Source of the DNA: Fodinibius sp036381435
GTDB lineage: Bacteria; Bacteroidota; Rhodothermia; Balneolales; Balneolaceae
Length of the DNA: 33,276 nucleotides
Assembly: GCA_036381435.1 (NCBI GenBank)
Contig: DASVCW010000046.1
Coordinates: 1 to 33,276 of the forward strand
Direction: 5' to 3'
In this document: positions 16,870-25,067 of the stretch, in pieces
How positions within the stretch are numbered: the first letter of the stretch is position 1
Layout of the letters: each line of letters opens with the position of its first letter
The notes under the pieces: generated by a model
What the model was told of the DNA's origin: nothing
What the model saw: only the letters and a program-made list of their open reading frames with translations
Database searches by the model: none
Made by a program: the position numbers and the translations under genes

Positions 16870-16937
16870 TTCAGCTCAGTTGAAAAATTTTTGTGCAATC
16901 ACAAGTACCTTATAATTACCTGACATACGATTTTTTT

Positions 16938-19900
16938 ATGACTTTCGACCAAATTAAGAATTTGCTCAATCGCCGCATTCTCATTTTAGATGGCGCGATG
17001 GGCACTATGATTCAATCCTATAAACTTTCAGAAGAAGACTACCGGGGCGAGCAATTCAAGGATTTTAATGCTGAGCTGAAAGGCAATAACGACCTTCTCA
17101 GCATCACTCAACCGCAAATCATCAAAGAGATTCACAGCCAGTTTCTTGCCGCGGGCTCCGATATTATTGAAACCAACACTTTCAACAGCACTTCCATTTC
17201 ACAGGCCGATTACCAAATGCAGCATCTGGCCTACGATCTGAATGTTGCGGCCGCAAAAAATGCCCGTGAAGCAGCGGATGAATTCACGGCAAAAAATCCG
17301 GATAAACCAAGATTAGTTGCCGGCGCTATCGGTCCCACGAACAAAACGCTTTCCCTTTCACCGGATGTTGAAGATCCCGGCTACCGCGCCGTCACTTTTG
17401 ATCAGCTTGTTGAAGCCTATACCGAACAAATTCGGGGGTTGGCAGACGGTGGCGTTGATATTTTGCTGGTTGAAACGATTTTCGACACGCTGAATGCGAA
17501 AGCAGCCATTTATGCCATTCATAAATATGCCGATGAAACGGGACAACACCTTCCGGTGATGATTTCCGGAACCATCGTTGATCAAAGCGGACGCACCCTT
17601 TCAGGACAAACTACCGAGGCATTCTGGGTTTCCGTTTCTCACACAAAAAATTTGCTGAGTGTTGGGCTGAATTGTTCTCTGGGATCAAAGCAAATGCGTC
17701 CCTATATCGAAGAACTGGCAAATATTTCTACCTGCCACACCAGCTTGTATCCCAATGCAGGCCTGCCGGATGAAATGGGTGAATACAATGAAATGCCTGA
17801 CTATATGGCTAACCAGCTGCGGGAATATGCGAGCTCAAATTTTGTGAATCTGGTGGGCGGCTGTTGTGGTACCACTCCCAATCATATCGAAGCTATTGCC
17901 GAAGCCGCGGCTAAATGTAGTCCCCGAAAAATTGCCAAACAAAAACCCTACCTGCGATTAAGTGGACTGGAACCACTGGTTGTTCGTCCCGACACCAATT
18001 TTGTGAATATCGGTGAACGAACCAATGTCACCGGTTCACGAAAATTCAAGCGGCTTATCAAGAATGAAGCGTATGAAGAAGCGCTTTCAGTAGCGCGCCA
18101 GCAGGTAGAAAACGGGGCGCAGGTTATCGACATTAATATGGATGAAGGAATGCTGGAATCGGAAGAAGTGATGGTCGATTTCATGCAGCTTATCGCAGGT
18201 GAACCGGATATTTCGCGAGTACCGATTATGATCGATTCATCAAAATGGAGCGTGCTCAAAGCGGGACTCAAATCTGCCCAGGGAAAATGCGTGGTAAATT
18301 CCATCAGCCTGAAAGAAGGCGAAGAAGCTTTCAAAGAACAGGCACGCGAAATCCTGAATTTCGGGGCCGCCGTTGTGGTGATGGCGTTTGATGAAGAAGG
18401 TCAGGCCGATAACTACGAACGTCGTATCGAAATTTGTGAACGAGCCTACAACATCCTCACTAAAGAAGTAGGATTTGCTCCACAGGACATCATCCTTGAT
18501 CCTAATATCCTCACAGTTGCTACGGGCCTTACTGAACACAATAATTACGCTGTTGATTTCATTAAAGCCACCCAATGGATTAAGGAAAACCTGCCCCTCG
18601 CGAAAGTCAGCGGTGGACTTAGCAATGTTTCTTTCTCCTTCCGCGGCAATAATAAAGTACGGGAAGCCATTCATGCTGCCTTTTTATATCATGCCATTCA
18701 GGCGGGACTCGATATGGCAATTGTCAATGCCGGACAGCTGGAAGTGTATGAAGAAATCCCCAAAAAGCTTCGCGATCTGGTTGAAGATGTACTGCTGAAC
18801 CGCCGGGATGATGCTACTGAACGGCTGGTGGATTATGCAGAAAAAATCAAAGAAGATCAATCCGAAGAAACCCAAAAAACCGAAGCCTGGCGTGAAGAAC
18901 CGGTTGAGGAACGCATCAAGCATGCGCTGGTAAAGGGCATTGTGGATTACATTGTGGAAGACGCCGAAGAAGCACGTCAAAAGTACGACCAACCCATTGA
19001 GGTGATTGAAGGTCCGATGATGGACGGCATGAATATCGTAGGTGATCTGTTTGGCTCGGGAAAAATGTTTCTGCCGCAGGTCGTGAAAAGCGCGCGCGTG
19101 ATGAAAAAGGGCGTAGCTCACCTGGTGCCGTTTATTGAAAAAGAGAAAGAGAAAAATAAAGACAGCGAGCCCAAGGCCAAGGTGCTGCTGGCTACGGTAA
19201 AGGGTGATGTCCATGATATCGGGAAAAATATTGTAGCGGTAGTTTTGGCCTGTAATAATTTTGATGTGATTGATCTCGGGGTGATGGTTCCCGCCGACAA
19301 AATTCTGGATGAAGCCCGCAAAAATAAGGTAGATATTATTGGCCTTAGCGGACTTATCACTCCTTCACTGGATGAAATGGTACACGTTGCCAAAGAACTG
19401 AAACGTGAAAAGTTCAGCCAGCCACTGATGATCGGGGGAGCTACAACCTCACGTATGCATACCGCGGTGAAGATTGAACCGAAATACGATCAACCCGTTA
19501 TCCATGTGCTGGATGCTTCACGAAGTGTTTCAGTTACCGGTAATTTGATCTCGAAAAGTTTACGTGATGAGTTCGTCAAAAAGAAGAAAAATGAATACCT
19601 GAAGCTGCGCAACCAGCATGAAAAGCGGTCGAGCCGGAAAACGTATCTCCCGCTAAGTGAAGCACGCAAGAACGCTGCTCAAATAAATTTCAATTCATCA
19701 CATATCAAAAGGCCCAATTGCCTAGGGCAGCAGGTGTTTGATGACTACCCGCTGGAAGAAATTCGAAAGTACATCGATTGGGGGCCGTTTTTCATTGCCT
19801 GGCAGATGAAGGGGAAGTTCCCCGATGTGCTGGAAGACCCAGCCTACGGCGACGAAGCCCGCAAACTTTTTGATGAAGCCAATGAGCTGCTGGATAAAAT

Positions 19901-20621
19901 TATTGATGAAAAACTGCTGAAAGCACGGGCGGTGATGGGGTTATATCCCGCTAATTCAGTCAGTGATGATATTGAACTTTATACGGATGAAAGCCGCAAC
20001 GAAGCTCTGGTTACCTTCCATGGATTGCGTCAGCAGGCTCAAAAACGGCGTGGACAGCCGAACAAAGCCATTTCTGATTTTGTGGCTCCCAAAGAATCAG
20101 GCATTGCCGATTATATGGGAGGATTTGCTGTAACCTGCGGAATCGGAACCGTAGATTTAGTGAAGAAGTTTGAAGCGAATCACGATGATTATAACGCTAT
20201 TCTAACTAAAGCACTGGCTGATCGGATGGCAGAGGCGTTTACTGAGTTACTTCACGAAAAAGTGCGAAAAGAGATCTGGGGCTATGGTGCGGATGAAAAA
20301 TACAGTAATGAGGCTTTGATTCGTGAAGAATACGAGGGCATTCGTCCTGCCGCCGGTTATCCTGCTCAGCCCGATCACACCGAAAAGCGCACTTTATTCG
20401 ACCTGCTGAATGCGGAAGAAAATGCGGGTATCCGTCTAACGGAATCTTATGCCATGTTCCCCGCGGCATCGGTAAGTGGTTTATATTTTGCACATCCGGA
20501 ATCGGACTATTTTAATGTGGGCAAACTGGAAAAAGATCAAATCGAAGACTACGCCAGGCGAAAAGGGATGAGTGTGGAGGAGGTAGAACGCTGGCTGGGA
20601 GCGAATTTGAATTATGGTTGA
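16938..20621 (+). CDS. metH: Cobalamin-dependent methionine synthase, full length
   Basis: A 1227-residue protein from the ATG at 16938 (MTFDQIKNLLNRRILILDGA). An ATG at 16893 would add an unconserved 15 residues. Domains in order: homocysteine domain with zinc cysteines C246 (GLNCSLG) and C309-C310 (GGCCGTTP); folate domain (NIGERTNVTGSRKF); cap and cobalamin domains with DVHDIG, its cobalt-ligand histidine falling at residue 759, the same number as in E. coli MetH; and the C-terminal activation domain (YAMFPAASVSGLYFAHPESD). It transfers the methyl group of 5-methyl-THF to homocysteine and can be reductively reactivated with AdoMet. It therefore needs B12, and pairs functionally with the divergent metF. 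Confidence 0.98.
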   Translation: MTFDQIKNLLNRRILILDGAMGTMIQSYKLSEEDYRGEQFKDFNAELKGNNDLLSITQPQIIKEIHSQFLAAGSDIIETNTFNSTSISQADYQMQHLAYDLNVAAAKNAREAADEFTAKNPDKPRLVAGAIGPTNKTLSLSPDVEDPGYRAVTFDQLVEAYTEQIRGLADGGVDILLVETIFDTLNAKAAIYAIHKYADETGQHLPVMISGTIVDQSGRTLSGQTTEAFWVSVSHTKNLLSVGLNCSLGSKQMRPYIEELANISTCHTSLYPNAGLPDEMGEYNEMPDYMANQLREYASSNFVNLVGGCCGTTPNHIEAIAEAAAKCSPRKIAKQKPYLRLSGLEPLVVRPDTNFVNIGERTNVTGSRKFKRLIKNEAYEEALSVARQQVENGAQVIDINMDEGMLESEEVMVDFMQLIAGEPDISRVPIMIDSSKWSVLKAGLKSAQGKCVVNSISLKEGEEAFKEQAREILNFGAAVVVMAFDEEGQADNYERRIEICERAYNILTKEVGFAPQDIILDPNILTVATGLTEHNNYAVDFIKATQWIKENLPLAKVSGGLSNVSFSFRGNNKVREAIHAAFLYHAIQAGLDMAIVNAGQLEVYEEIPKKLRDLVEDVLLNRRDDATERLVDYAEKIKEDQSEETQKTEAWREEPVEERIKHALVKGIVDYIVEDAEEARQKYDQPIEVIEGPMMDGMNIVGDLFGSGKMFLPQVVKSARVMKKGVAHLVPFIEKEKEKNKDSEPKAKVLLATVKGDVHDIGKNIVAVVLACNNFDVIDLGVMVPADKILDEARKNKVDIIGLSGLITPSLDEMVHVAKELKREKFSQPLMIGGATTSRMHTAVKIEPKYDQPVIHVLDASRSVSVTGNLISKSLRDEFVKKKKNEYLKLRNQHEKRSSRKTYLPLSEARKNAAQINFNSSHIKRPNCLGQQVFDDYPLEEIRKYIDWGPFFIAWQMKGKFPDVLEDPAYGDEARKLFDEANELLDKIIDEKLLKARAVMGLYPANSVSDDIELYTDESRNEALVTFHGLRQQAQKRRGQPNKAISDFVAPKESGIADYMGGFAVTCGIGTVDLVKKFEANHDDYNAILTKALADRMAEAFTELLHEKVRKEIWGYGADEKYSNEALIREEYEGIRPAAGYPAQPDHTEKRTLFDLLNAEENAGIRLTESYAMFPAASVSGLYFAHPESDYFNVGKLEKDQIEDYARRKGMSVEEVERWLGANLNYG

Positions 20622-20627
20622 GAAAAG

Positions 20628-20659
20628 AGAGATGCCATCTTTTGAAAGATGGCATCTCT
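20628..20659 (+). terminator. Strong 15-bp hairpin just after metH
   Basis: AGAGATGCCATCTTT (20628-20642) and AAAGATGGCATCTCT (20645-20659) are perfect inverse copies with a 2-nt centre, beginning 7 bp after the metH stop codon. No T-run follows on the plus strand, so it may end transcription weakly or protect the mRNA 3' end. It is unrelated in sequence to the TTTAGTAA hairpins that follow. Confidence 0.55.
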
Positions 20660-20674
20660 GTAATTAGCTAACTG

Positions 20675-20736
20675 AGGATTACTAAACCTTAAGACAACTT
20701 TAACAAGTTGCACTTATTTAAAGGTTTAGTAATCCT
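20675..20736. repeat. Hairpin A of the TTTAGTAA family
   Basis: A 16-bp perfect stem, AGGATTACTAAACCTT (20675-20690) and its inverse (20721-20736). The loop holds an inner stem CAACTT/AAGTTG. It lies between the convergent metH and collagen-like lipoprotein genes. Hairpin B at 21398 has the same outer arms and nearly the same spacing. Confidence 0.85.
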
Positions 20737-20764
20737 TTTGGCCGAAACTTGGCATGTCTTATTT

Positions 20765-21298
20765 TTAGTTCTCTCCGAAATGCAACCGCTTAATTTTATT
20801 CGTATTCACTATATTCATCACTTCATTCACATCATTAAGGTTAATTTTGCTGCTTTGCACATATTCTACAGGCAGAATAACGATACGGAATATTTGATCC
20901 TGCGTAAAAGCGGGCCCAACTGTATTTAGATCTTTGTCTCCTGTCAGGAACAACCGTACATCGGTAGCGGTATGGTCAAAAGCATATTGCAGCTCTCCGT
21001 CATTGAAGAATACCGAAACCGGTAATGGTTGCCAAACATCCTGGCCGGTCGATTCATCCACCTCCCACAGTAAATAAGCTAATACAATATCACTGGTAAA
21101 TACCTCAATACTGCTCGGAAAGGCAACAATCTGTGAATAATTATTGGATGCATCAAAATTCACCTGCGCTTCAAATGCCTGACCAATCAAACCCGGCGGT
21201 CCCGGAGGTCCCGGCGGGCCGGCAGGCCCCTGCGGACCTGTCCCGCACGACACAAAGAACATTACTGACAAAATTAAAAGAGTCGATTTCATAATCAT
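20765..21298 (-). CDS. Lipoprotein with a short collagen-like Gly-X-Y stretch
   Basis: A 177-residue protein. The N-terminus MIMKSTLLILSVMFFVSCG is a lipoprotein signal with the lipidated cysteine at C18 (the second ATG, six bases on, is an equally good start). It is followed directly by GPQGPAGPPGPPGPPGLIG, six Gly-X-Y triplets of collagen type. The rest (about 40-177) has no family I recognise and reads as a soluble beta-rich domain. Short collagen-like tails after a lipobox occur in many Bacteroidota lipoproteins and may trimerise or act as a spacer at the cell surface. The gene stands alone, bracketed by hairpins A and B. Confidence 0.8.
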   Translation of the reverse strand: MIMKSTLLILSVMFFVSCGTGPQGPAGPPGPPGPPGLIGQAFEAQVNFDASNNYSQIVAFPSSIEVFTSDIVLAYLLWEVDESTGQDVWQPLPVSVFFNDGELQYAFDHTATDVRLFLTGDKDLNTVGPAFTQDQIFRIVILPVEYVQSSKINLNDVNEVMNIVNTNKIKRLHFGEN

Positions 21299-21397
21299 TG
21301 TTTGGTTGAATTTATTACAATGCCACTTTTAAAATGTAGTATTCTAAATTCTTATGCATTCACATGAAGATGTTATTAAAATTTGACCTATTGATTA

Positions 21398-21462
21398 AAG
21401 GATTACTAAACCTTAAGGTCAATTTTCAAAAGGTTGTCACCTTTAAAGGTTTAGTAATCCTT
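21398..21462. repeat. Hairpin B of the TTTAGTAA family
   Basis: A 17-bp perfect stem, AAGGATTACTAAACCTT (21398-21414) and its inverse (21446-21462), 65 bp overall. The outer arms match hairpin A; the loops differ but share TTAAAGG and similar length. It opens the 385-bp non-coding stretch 21299-21683, which otherwise holds hairpins C and D/E. Confidence 0.85.
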
Positions 21463-21527
21463 GCAGACTTCGAAGTGGTTCATTCAAAAAACAACATGAC
21501 CTGCTAGATATTTAGCATTTCTTCACC

Positions 21528-21562
21528 AGGTTTACTAAACTTTCAAAAAGTTTAGTAAACCT
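21528..21562. repeat. Hairpin C of the TTTAGTAA family, tight form
   Basis: A 16-bp perfect stem (AGGTTTACTAAACTTT at 21528-21543, inverse at 21547-21562) with a 3-nt CAA loop. It has the same TTTACTAAA/TTTAGTAAA core but in the compact form expected of a REP unit. Confidence 0.85.
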
Positions 21563-21577
21563 TTCATGGAATCGAAG

Positions 21578-21669
21578 AGGTTTAGTAAAGCTTTTCATTA
21601 CTTTTAATAATTGCGATACTTTTTAAATTGAAATAGCTTAAATATCAATACTGAAGCTTTACTAAACCT
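21578..21669. repeat. Hairpin D/E, left end of the transposon
   Basis: 16-bp perfect arms separated by 60 bp (21578-21593 and 21654-21669). The right arm ends 14 bp before the transposase ATG, so it may also affect transposase expression. Confidence 0.8.
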
Positions 21670-21683
21670 TACCCTCTTGTCCT

Positions 21684-22271
21684 ATGAAAGAATACCATGC
21701 CCCATTTAAGCCAAACTGTTTCTATCATATTTACAATCGTGGAAATAATAAAGAAAAGCTGTTTTTAAATGATGACAATTATGCTTTTTTCCTTCATAAA
21801 TGGGAGTATTATCTAAGTGAATATTTAGATGTTTGGGCCTATTGCCTTATGCCGAATCATTTTCACTTTTTGACTGAAGTTAATGATCAAAATTCTTTTC
21901 CTGAAAAAACATTTGTAAACGAATTTCTGGAAAAGCGGTTTAAACGTTTGTTTTCAAGCTACACGCTTTCTTTTAACAAAGTATATGACCGTAGCGGCAG
22001 CCTTTTTCAAAAAAGATTTAAAAGATTAAAAATAAGTTCTAATAGCTATCTTTTAGCCCTCATCCACTACATTCACCACAATCCTATTCATCATAATTTT
22101 ACTGAGAATTACGATGGGATTTATTCATCTTATCCTGCAATACTTAGTAAAAGTCCTACCAAAATAAATCGCGATGAAGTGTTGAATGTCTTTGGCGGAA
22201 GAAGTGATTTTATCAAAATTCATGCAAAAGAAAAAAATTATAAGAAGATTAAGCATCTGATTGTTGAGTAA
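21684..22271 (+). CDS. REP-associated-type Y1 (HUH) transposase, intact
   Basis: A 195-residue TnpA-REP-like protein. It opens with FKPNCFYHIYNRGNNKEKLF, the usual family start. The metal-binding HUH motif is in AYCLMPNHFHFL (H59, H61). The catalytic tyrosine is Y129 in LIHYIHHNPIHHNF. All catalytic residues are present and no frame break is seen, unlike the relic near cas4, from which it is clearly distinct in sequence. Such enzymes nick and rejoin single-stranded DNA at hairpins and are tied to REP repeats; several hairpins sharing TTTAGTAA surround this gene. AT-rich codon use and the flanking repeats suggest a mobile origin. Confidence 0.93.
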   Translation: MKEYHAPFKPNCFYHIYNRGNNKEKLFLNDDNYAFFLHKWEYYLSEYLDVWAYCLMPNHFHFLTEVNDQNSFPEKTFVNEFLEKRFKRLFSSYTLSFNKVYDRSGSLFQKRFKRLKISSNSYLLALIHYIHHNPIHHNFTENYDGIYSSYPAILSKSPTKINRDEVLNVFGGRSDFIKIHAKEKNYKKIKHLIVE

Positions 22272-22290
22272 AGGATCTTTTGCCTCTAAG

Positions 22291-22380
22291 AAAGTTTAGT
22301 AAAGCTTCAAGGTTTTTGATATTGTCCTTTATACAGAAAATAATCTAAGGCCTTTTAAAGCAATTAAGCTTTACTAAACT
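22291..22380. repeat. Hairpin F/G, right end of the transposon
   Basis: 15-bp perfect arms AGTTTAGTAAAGCTT (22293-22307) and inverse (22366-22380), starting about 20 bp after the transposase stop. The arms differ from those of hairpin D/E at one position over this length. Confidence 0.8.
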
Positions 22381-22466
22381 AATTTTCACACCTTCGCATG
22401 AACATGCAGTAGCAATGATAGCAGCCTCTTAATATTTTGATTTAAATCATATCAAATGCTTTTGTT

Positions 22467-23198
22467 ATGAGTCGCATTTATTTAATCGTTATTTTCGCTT
22501 TGTTCACTCTTCAAGCTTGTGCTCCCGAACCGGTTTTGAGGCTTAAATCTCAGGCTGAGAAGCATCAAACATCATATTATCAGGGTGTCGAGTACGTTTA
22601 TAAACAAAAAGACAGTATTGAGGTAATTGTGAGCTATTATGAGCATACCCGTGATCTTTTTGCAATGACGGTAGAAGTTTTTAACAACTCTGATGAAGTT
22701 GTCCGGGTTAATCCTGCCCGTTTCTTTTATAAAGCTTACAGGGGAATTCAATGGAATGAAGACGCTCTGCTTAACGTAGAATATGCTAAAAACCCCGAAA
22801 GAAAAATGCTGGCTATTGATATGGAATTATCTCGGCAAAGAGCCGACCAAAAGAGTGATGATGTCTGGTTTTATATTGCACACGGATTAAATTTTGCGGG
22901 GGCAATTGCAGCAGAGACACCCGAAGAGCGTGAAGAAGCCGGTGAAAACCTGGTAAGGACAGTGGTTTATCATCAAGCAGACCGTGATGAGTTTCACTAC
23001 GATCAGTACGGTTTAAAGCAACGTCGAAAAGTATGGCGCCTTGATGCCCTTCGTATTACCGATCTTTTGCCAGATGAGAGTGTCAGAGGTTTAGTTTTCT
23101 TCACTACCAATCCCCATGCCGGTTTGTATGATATCTCAATTGATCTTGAAGATCTTCAATTCGATTTTTGGTTCCGCCAAATTAAATATTACCCTTAA
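22467..23198 (+). CDS. Conserved-looking lipoprotein of unknown function
   Basis: A 243-residue protein with a lipoprotein signal (MSRIYLIVIFALFTLQACAPE, lipidated C18). The mature part has a beta-rich region (about 50-110, EVIVSYYEHTRDLFAMTVEV, resembling a domain that measures or binds at the cell surface), a short hydrophobic stretch FYIAHGLNFAGAIAAE near residue 145, and a C-terminal section ending in FWFRQIKYYP. I do not recognise the family. It stands alone on the plus strand, converging with the beta-lactamase-fold gene 36 bp away. A TTTGAT/ATCAAA inverted repeat lies just upstream (22437-22457). Confidence 0.75.
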   Translation: MSRIYLIVIFALFTLQACAPEPVLRLKSQAEKHQTSYYQGVEYVYKQKDSIEVIVSYYEHTRDLFAMTVEVFNNSDEVVRVNPARFFYKAYRGIQWNEDALLNVEYAKNPERKMLAIDMELSRQRADQKSDDVWFYIAHGLNFAGAIAAETPEEREEAGENLVRTVVYHQADRDEFHYDQYGLKQRRKVWRLDALRITDLLPDESVRGLVFFTTNPHAGLYDISIDLEDLQFDFWFRQIKYYP

Positions 23199-23234
23199 GA
23201 AGACATGCCATTTTTCAAAGAATTGCACGTCTAT

Positions 23235-24482
23235 TTACTTTAGATTCAACGCCAGCACTGCATCTACAATGCTCTGCCTTAAAGGGCCAAGATCATAATA
23301 ATAGCTGTTCTCCTGCCTTCCCGAATTTTCGCGGTTGGTAAGTAGAATAACAGACAAATCGTATTCAGGCATTACCACGATACTGGTTCCGGTGAAGCCG
23401 GTGTGCCCGAAAGTACCGGCAGGTGCTCCTTCGGCTGAGATAAAATTTAAATCCATTGCCCAGCCGAGTGCATTGCCATGTTTATCTTTAGTGAGAAAAG
23501 TATCAATGACGGATTCAGAAATTACTTGCTTGTCTTTATAACTTCCCCCGTTTAACAATAAATTAACCAGTTTTTGAAGGTCATCAACGGTAGAAAACAG
23601 CCCTGCATGTCCAGCCACACCGTTATTTGCGTACCATGCGTTGCCGTCGCTCACTTCACCCCTTAAAGTATAGTGTCGCCAACCGTTCCATGAAGCAGGG
23701 TCAACATTCACCCTGTAACCAAAGCTGTCATCATAAACCATTTGCTTTTCAAAAGGGTTGCCATGAGAGGTAGCAGCGATTTTTTGAATTCCCTTATCAA
23801 GCGGATTGAAGAAGGTGTGAGTAAGATTCAGTGGTTGATACAGGTTTTCTCGTAAGAAAACATCCATTGACTGCCCCGAAGCCCGTTCAATAATATCACC
23901 CAGCAACATGAAGCCAAGATCGCTGTAATGGCGGGCCTTGCCTACTTCCCATTTAAGGGGCATACCGGCAATAACTTTATAACGTTCCTTTTTATTTGAA
24001 GCTTTGTAATAGAGCGGGTACCACTGACGAAGCCCCGATGAATGGCTTAGCAAATGGCGAACAGTTATCTTTCTCTTTTCACCGATGTTGAATTCCGGCA
24101 ACCACTTATAAATGGCATCATCCAGATGTAGTTTCCCATTATCTGCCAGCAACATAATGCCAAAAGTGGTGGCACAAACCTTGGTGAGTGAGGCCAGGTC
24201 GAATAGATGTTCAATCGTCATAGACTCCGGCTCTTTTAACGGCTTCACCCCGTAGCTGTACTTCTGCGCGTAACCATAAGCCTCGCGATGCAAAATAGAA
24301 TCACCTCGCTGAATGCGAATAACCGCGCCGGGGATATTGCCTGTTTTAACTTCACTTAAAATGAGGCTGTCAACAGCAGCGATGTTCCCCGTTTTTTGTG
24401 TGATTTGGGATACAGCCGTTCCGCACCCCAGATATAGAATACAAGTAATAAGAAATCCAGTAAATGAGAACCGCCGGTTCAT
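23235..24482 (-). CDS. Lipidated serine hydrolase of the class C beta-lactamase / PBP4* fold
   Basis: A 415-residue protein from the ATG at 24482, which gives a lipoprotein signal with C20 in LYLGCGTA. The open frame runs 25 codons further but that part is non-conserved. Catalytic motifs are SxxK in LASLTKV (S98, K101), the tyrosine motif YSD (186-188, in HYSDLGFMLLGD) and HTG in FGHTGFTGTS, standing for the usual KTG. This family includes DD-peptidases, esterases and AmpC-like enzymes. The HTG variant is common in esterase/peptidase members rather than true beta-lactamases. It probably acts on peptidoglycan or a small ester in the periplasm. Confidence 0.9.
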   Translation of the reverse strand: MNRRFSFTGFLITCILYLGCGTAVSQITQKTGNIAAVDSLILSEVKTGNIPGAVIRIQRGDSILHREAYGYAQKYSYGVKPLKEPESMTIEHLFDLASLTKVCATTFGIMLLADNGKLHLDDAIYKWLPEFNIGEKRKITVRHLLSHSSGLRQWYPLYYKASNKKERYKVIAGMPLKWEVGKARHYSDLGFMLLGDIIERASGQSMDVFLRENLYQPLNLTHTFFNPLDKGIQKIAATSHGNPFEKQMVYDDSFGYRVNVDPASWNGWRHYTLRGEVSDGNAWYANNGVAGHAGLFSTVDDLQKLVNLLLNGGSYKDKQVISESVIDTFLTKDKHGNALGWAMDLNFISAEGAPAGTFGHTGFTGTSIVVMPEYDLSVILLTNRENSGRQENSYYYDLGPLRQSIVDAVLALNLK

Positions 24483-24607
24483 AATTCTTAGTTTAAATTT
24501 TAGGCTAGAATGTGGCAAAATATGTTTAATTTTTCCGAACCGCCAAAAAGGCCTCATCCTGATTTTTAAATCATTTTAAAAATAGCTCAAATTTACTTCA
24601 TAGCTTG

Positions 24608-25054
24608 CTATTCTTTTCCCTTTGGTATAATGCTAATTTTCCCGTCTTTTTCGAGTACAGCATACTTTATTTGTTCAATACTTTCCAACCCTTGCTTTTT
24701 GCGAGCTGCTTCCAGAATATCACCCATCTCAATATTTTCTTTCTCCATTCTCTCTATTAAAGGATTGCCGTTTTTCAAAATAATAAGCGGTACTCCGTTT
24801 GCAATTTTATCAAACAGCGGCCACCTTTCAGAAAAAAAAGCAAAGATAACATCAAGTGTTACCAGTGTGCCGATTAATAGCAACGCCTCTGTAATTGAAC
24901 CATCGTTTAACAGCGCCTGCTGAGTGGCTTCACCTACTACCAGCAGCAAAATAAAATCGAATGTAGTTAACTGGGAAAGAGTTCTTTTGCCTGCCATTCT
25001 AAAGATCAGCAGGATGAATAAGTAAATAAAAAAAGCGCGAAGAATTAATTCCAT
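24608..25054 (-). CDS. YetF/DUF421 membrane protein
   Basis: A 148-residue protein with two or three membrane helices in the first 75 residues and the DUF421 signature RMAGKRTLSQLTTFDFILLL followed by VVGEATQ. A cytoplasmic alpha/beta domain follows (PLIILKNGNPLIERMEKENI). Family members (YetF, YdfR and others) are membrane-anchored proteins of unclear function, some linked to spore coat or envelope. It lies 13 bp after a one-pass membrane protein gene, forming a two-gene unit. Confidence 0.9.
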   Translation of the reverse strand: MELILRAFFIYLFILLIFRMAGKRTLSQLTTFDFILLLVVGEATQQALLNDGSITEALLLIGTLVTLDVIFAFFSERWPLFDKIANGVPLIILKNGNPLIERMEKENIEMGDILEAARKKQGLESIEQIKYAVLEKDGKISIIPKGKE

Positions 25055-25067
25055 CAGCTAAGGCATT

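Larger units (their letters stand above)
21578..22380 (+). mobile_element. Putative single-strand (HUH) transposon with hairpin ends around a REP-associated-type transposase
   Basis: The transposase ORF is flanked on the left by AGGTTTAGTAAAGCTT (21578-21593) with its perfect inverse at 21654-21669, and on the right by AGTTTAGTAAAGCTT (22293-22307) with its inverse at 22366-22380. The left and right hairpin arms are nearly the same sequence. Near-identical subterminal hairpins at both ends fit an IS200/IS605-like or REP-transposase unit, whose transposase recognises hairpin DNA. Exact ends and target site cannot be fixed from one copy. Hairpins A-C to the left share the core and may be non-autonomous derivatives. 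Confidence 0.65.

Noticed and set aside
16759..16937. A SAM riboswitch upstream of metH or metF
   Set aside because: None of the known conserved cores was found; only a 6-bp hairpin is present.
17358..19393. Several long antisense open frames inside metH
   Set aside because: They are shadows of a highly conserved gene with strong codon bias and show no family motifs.
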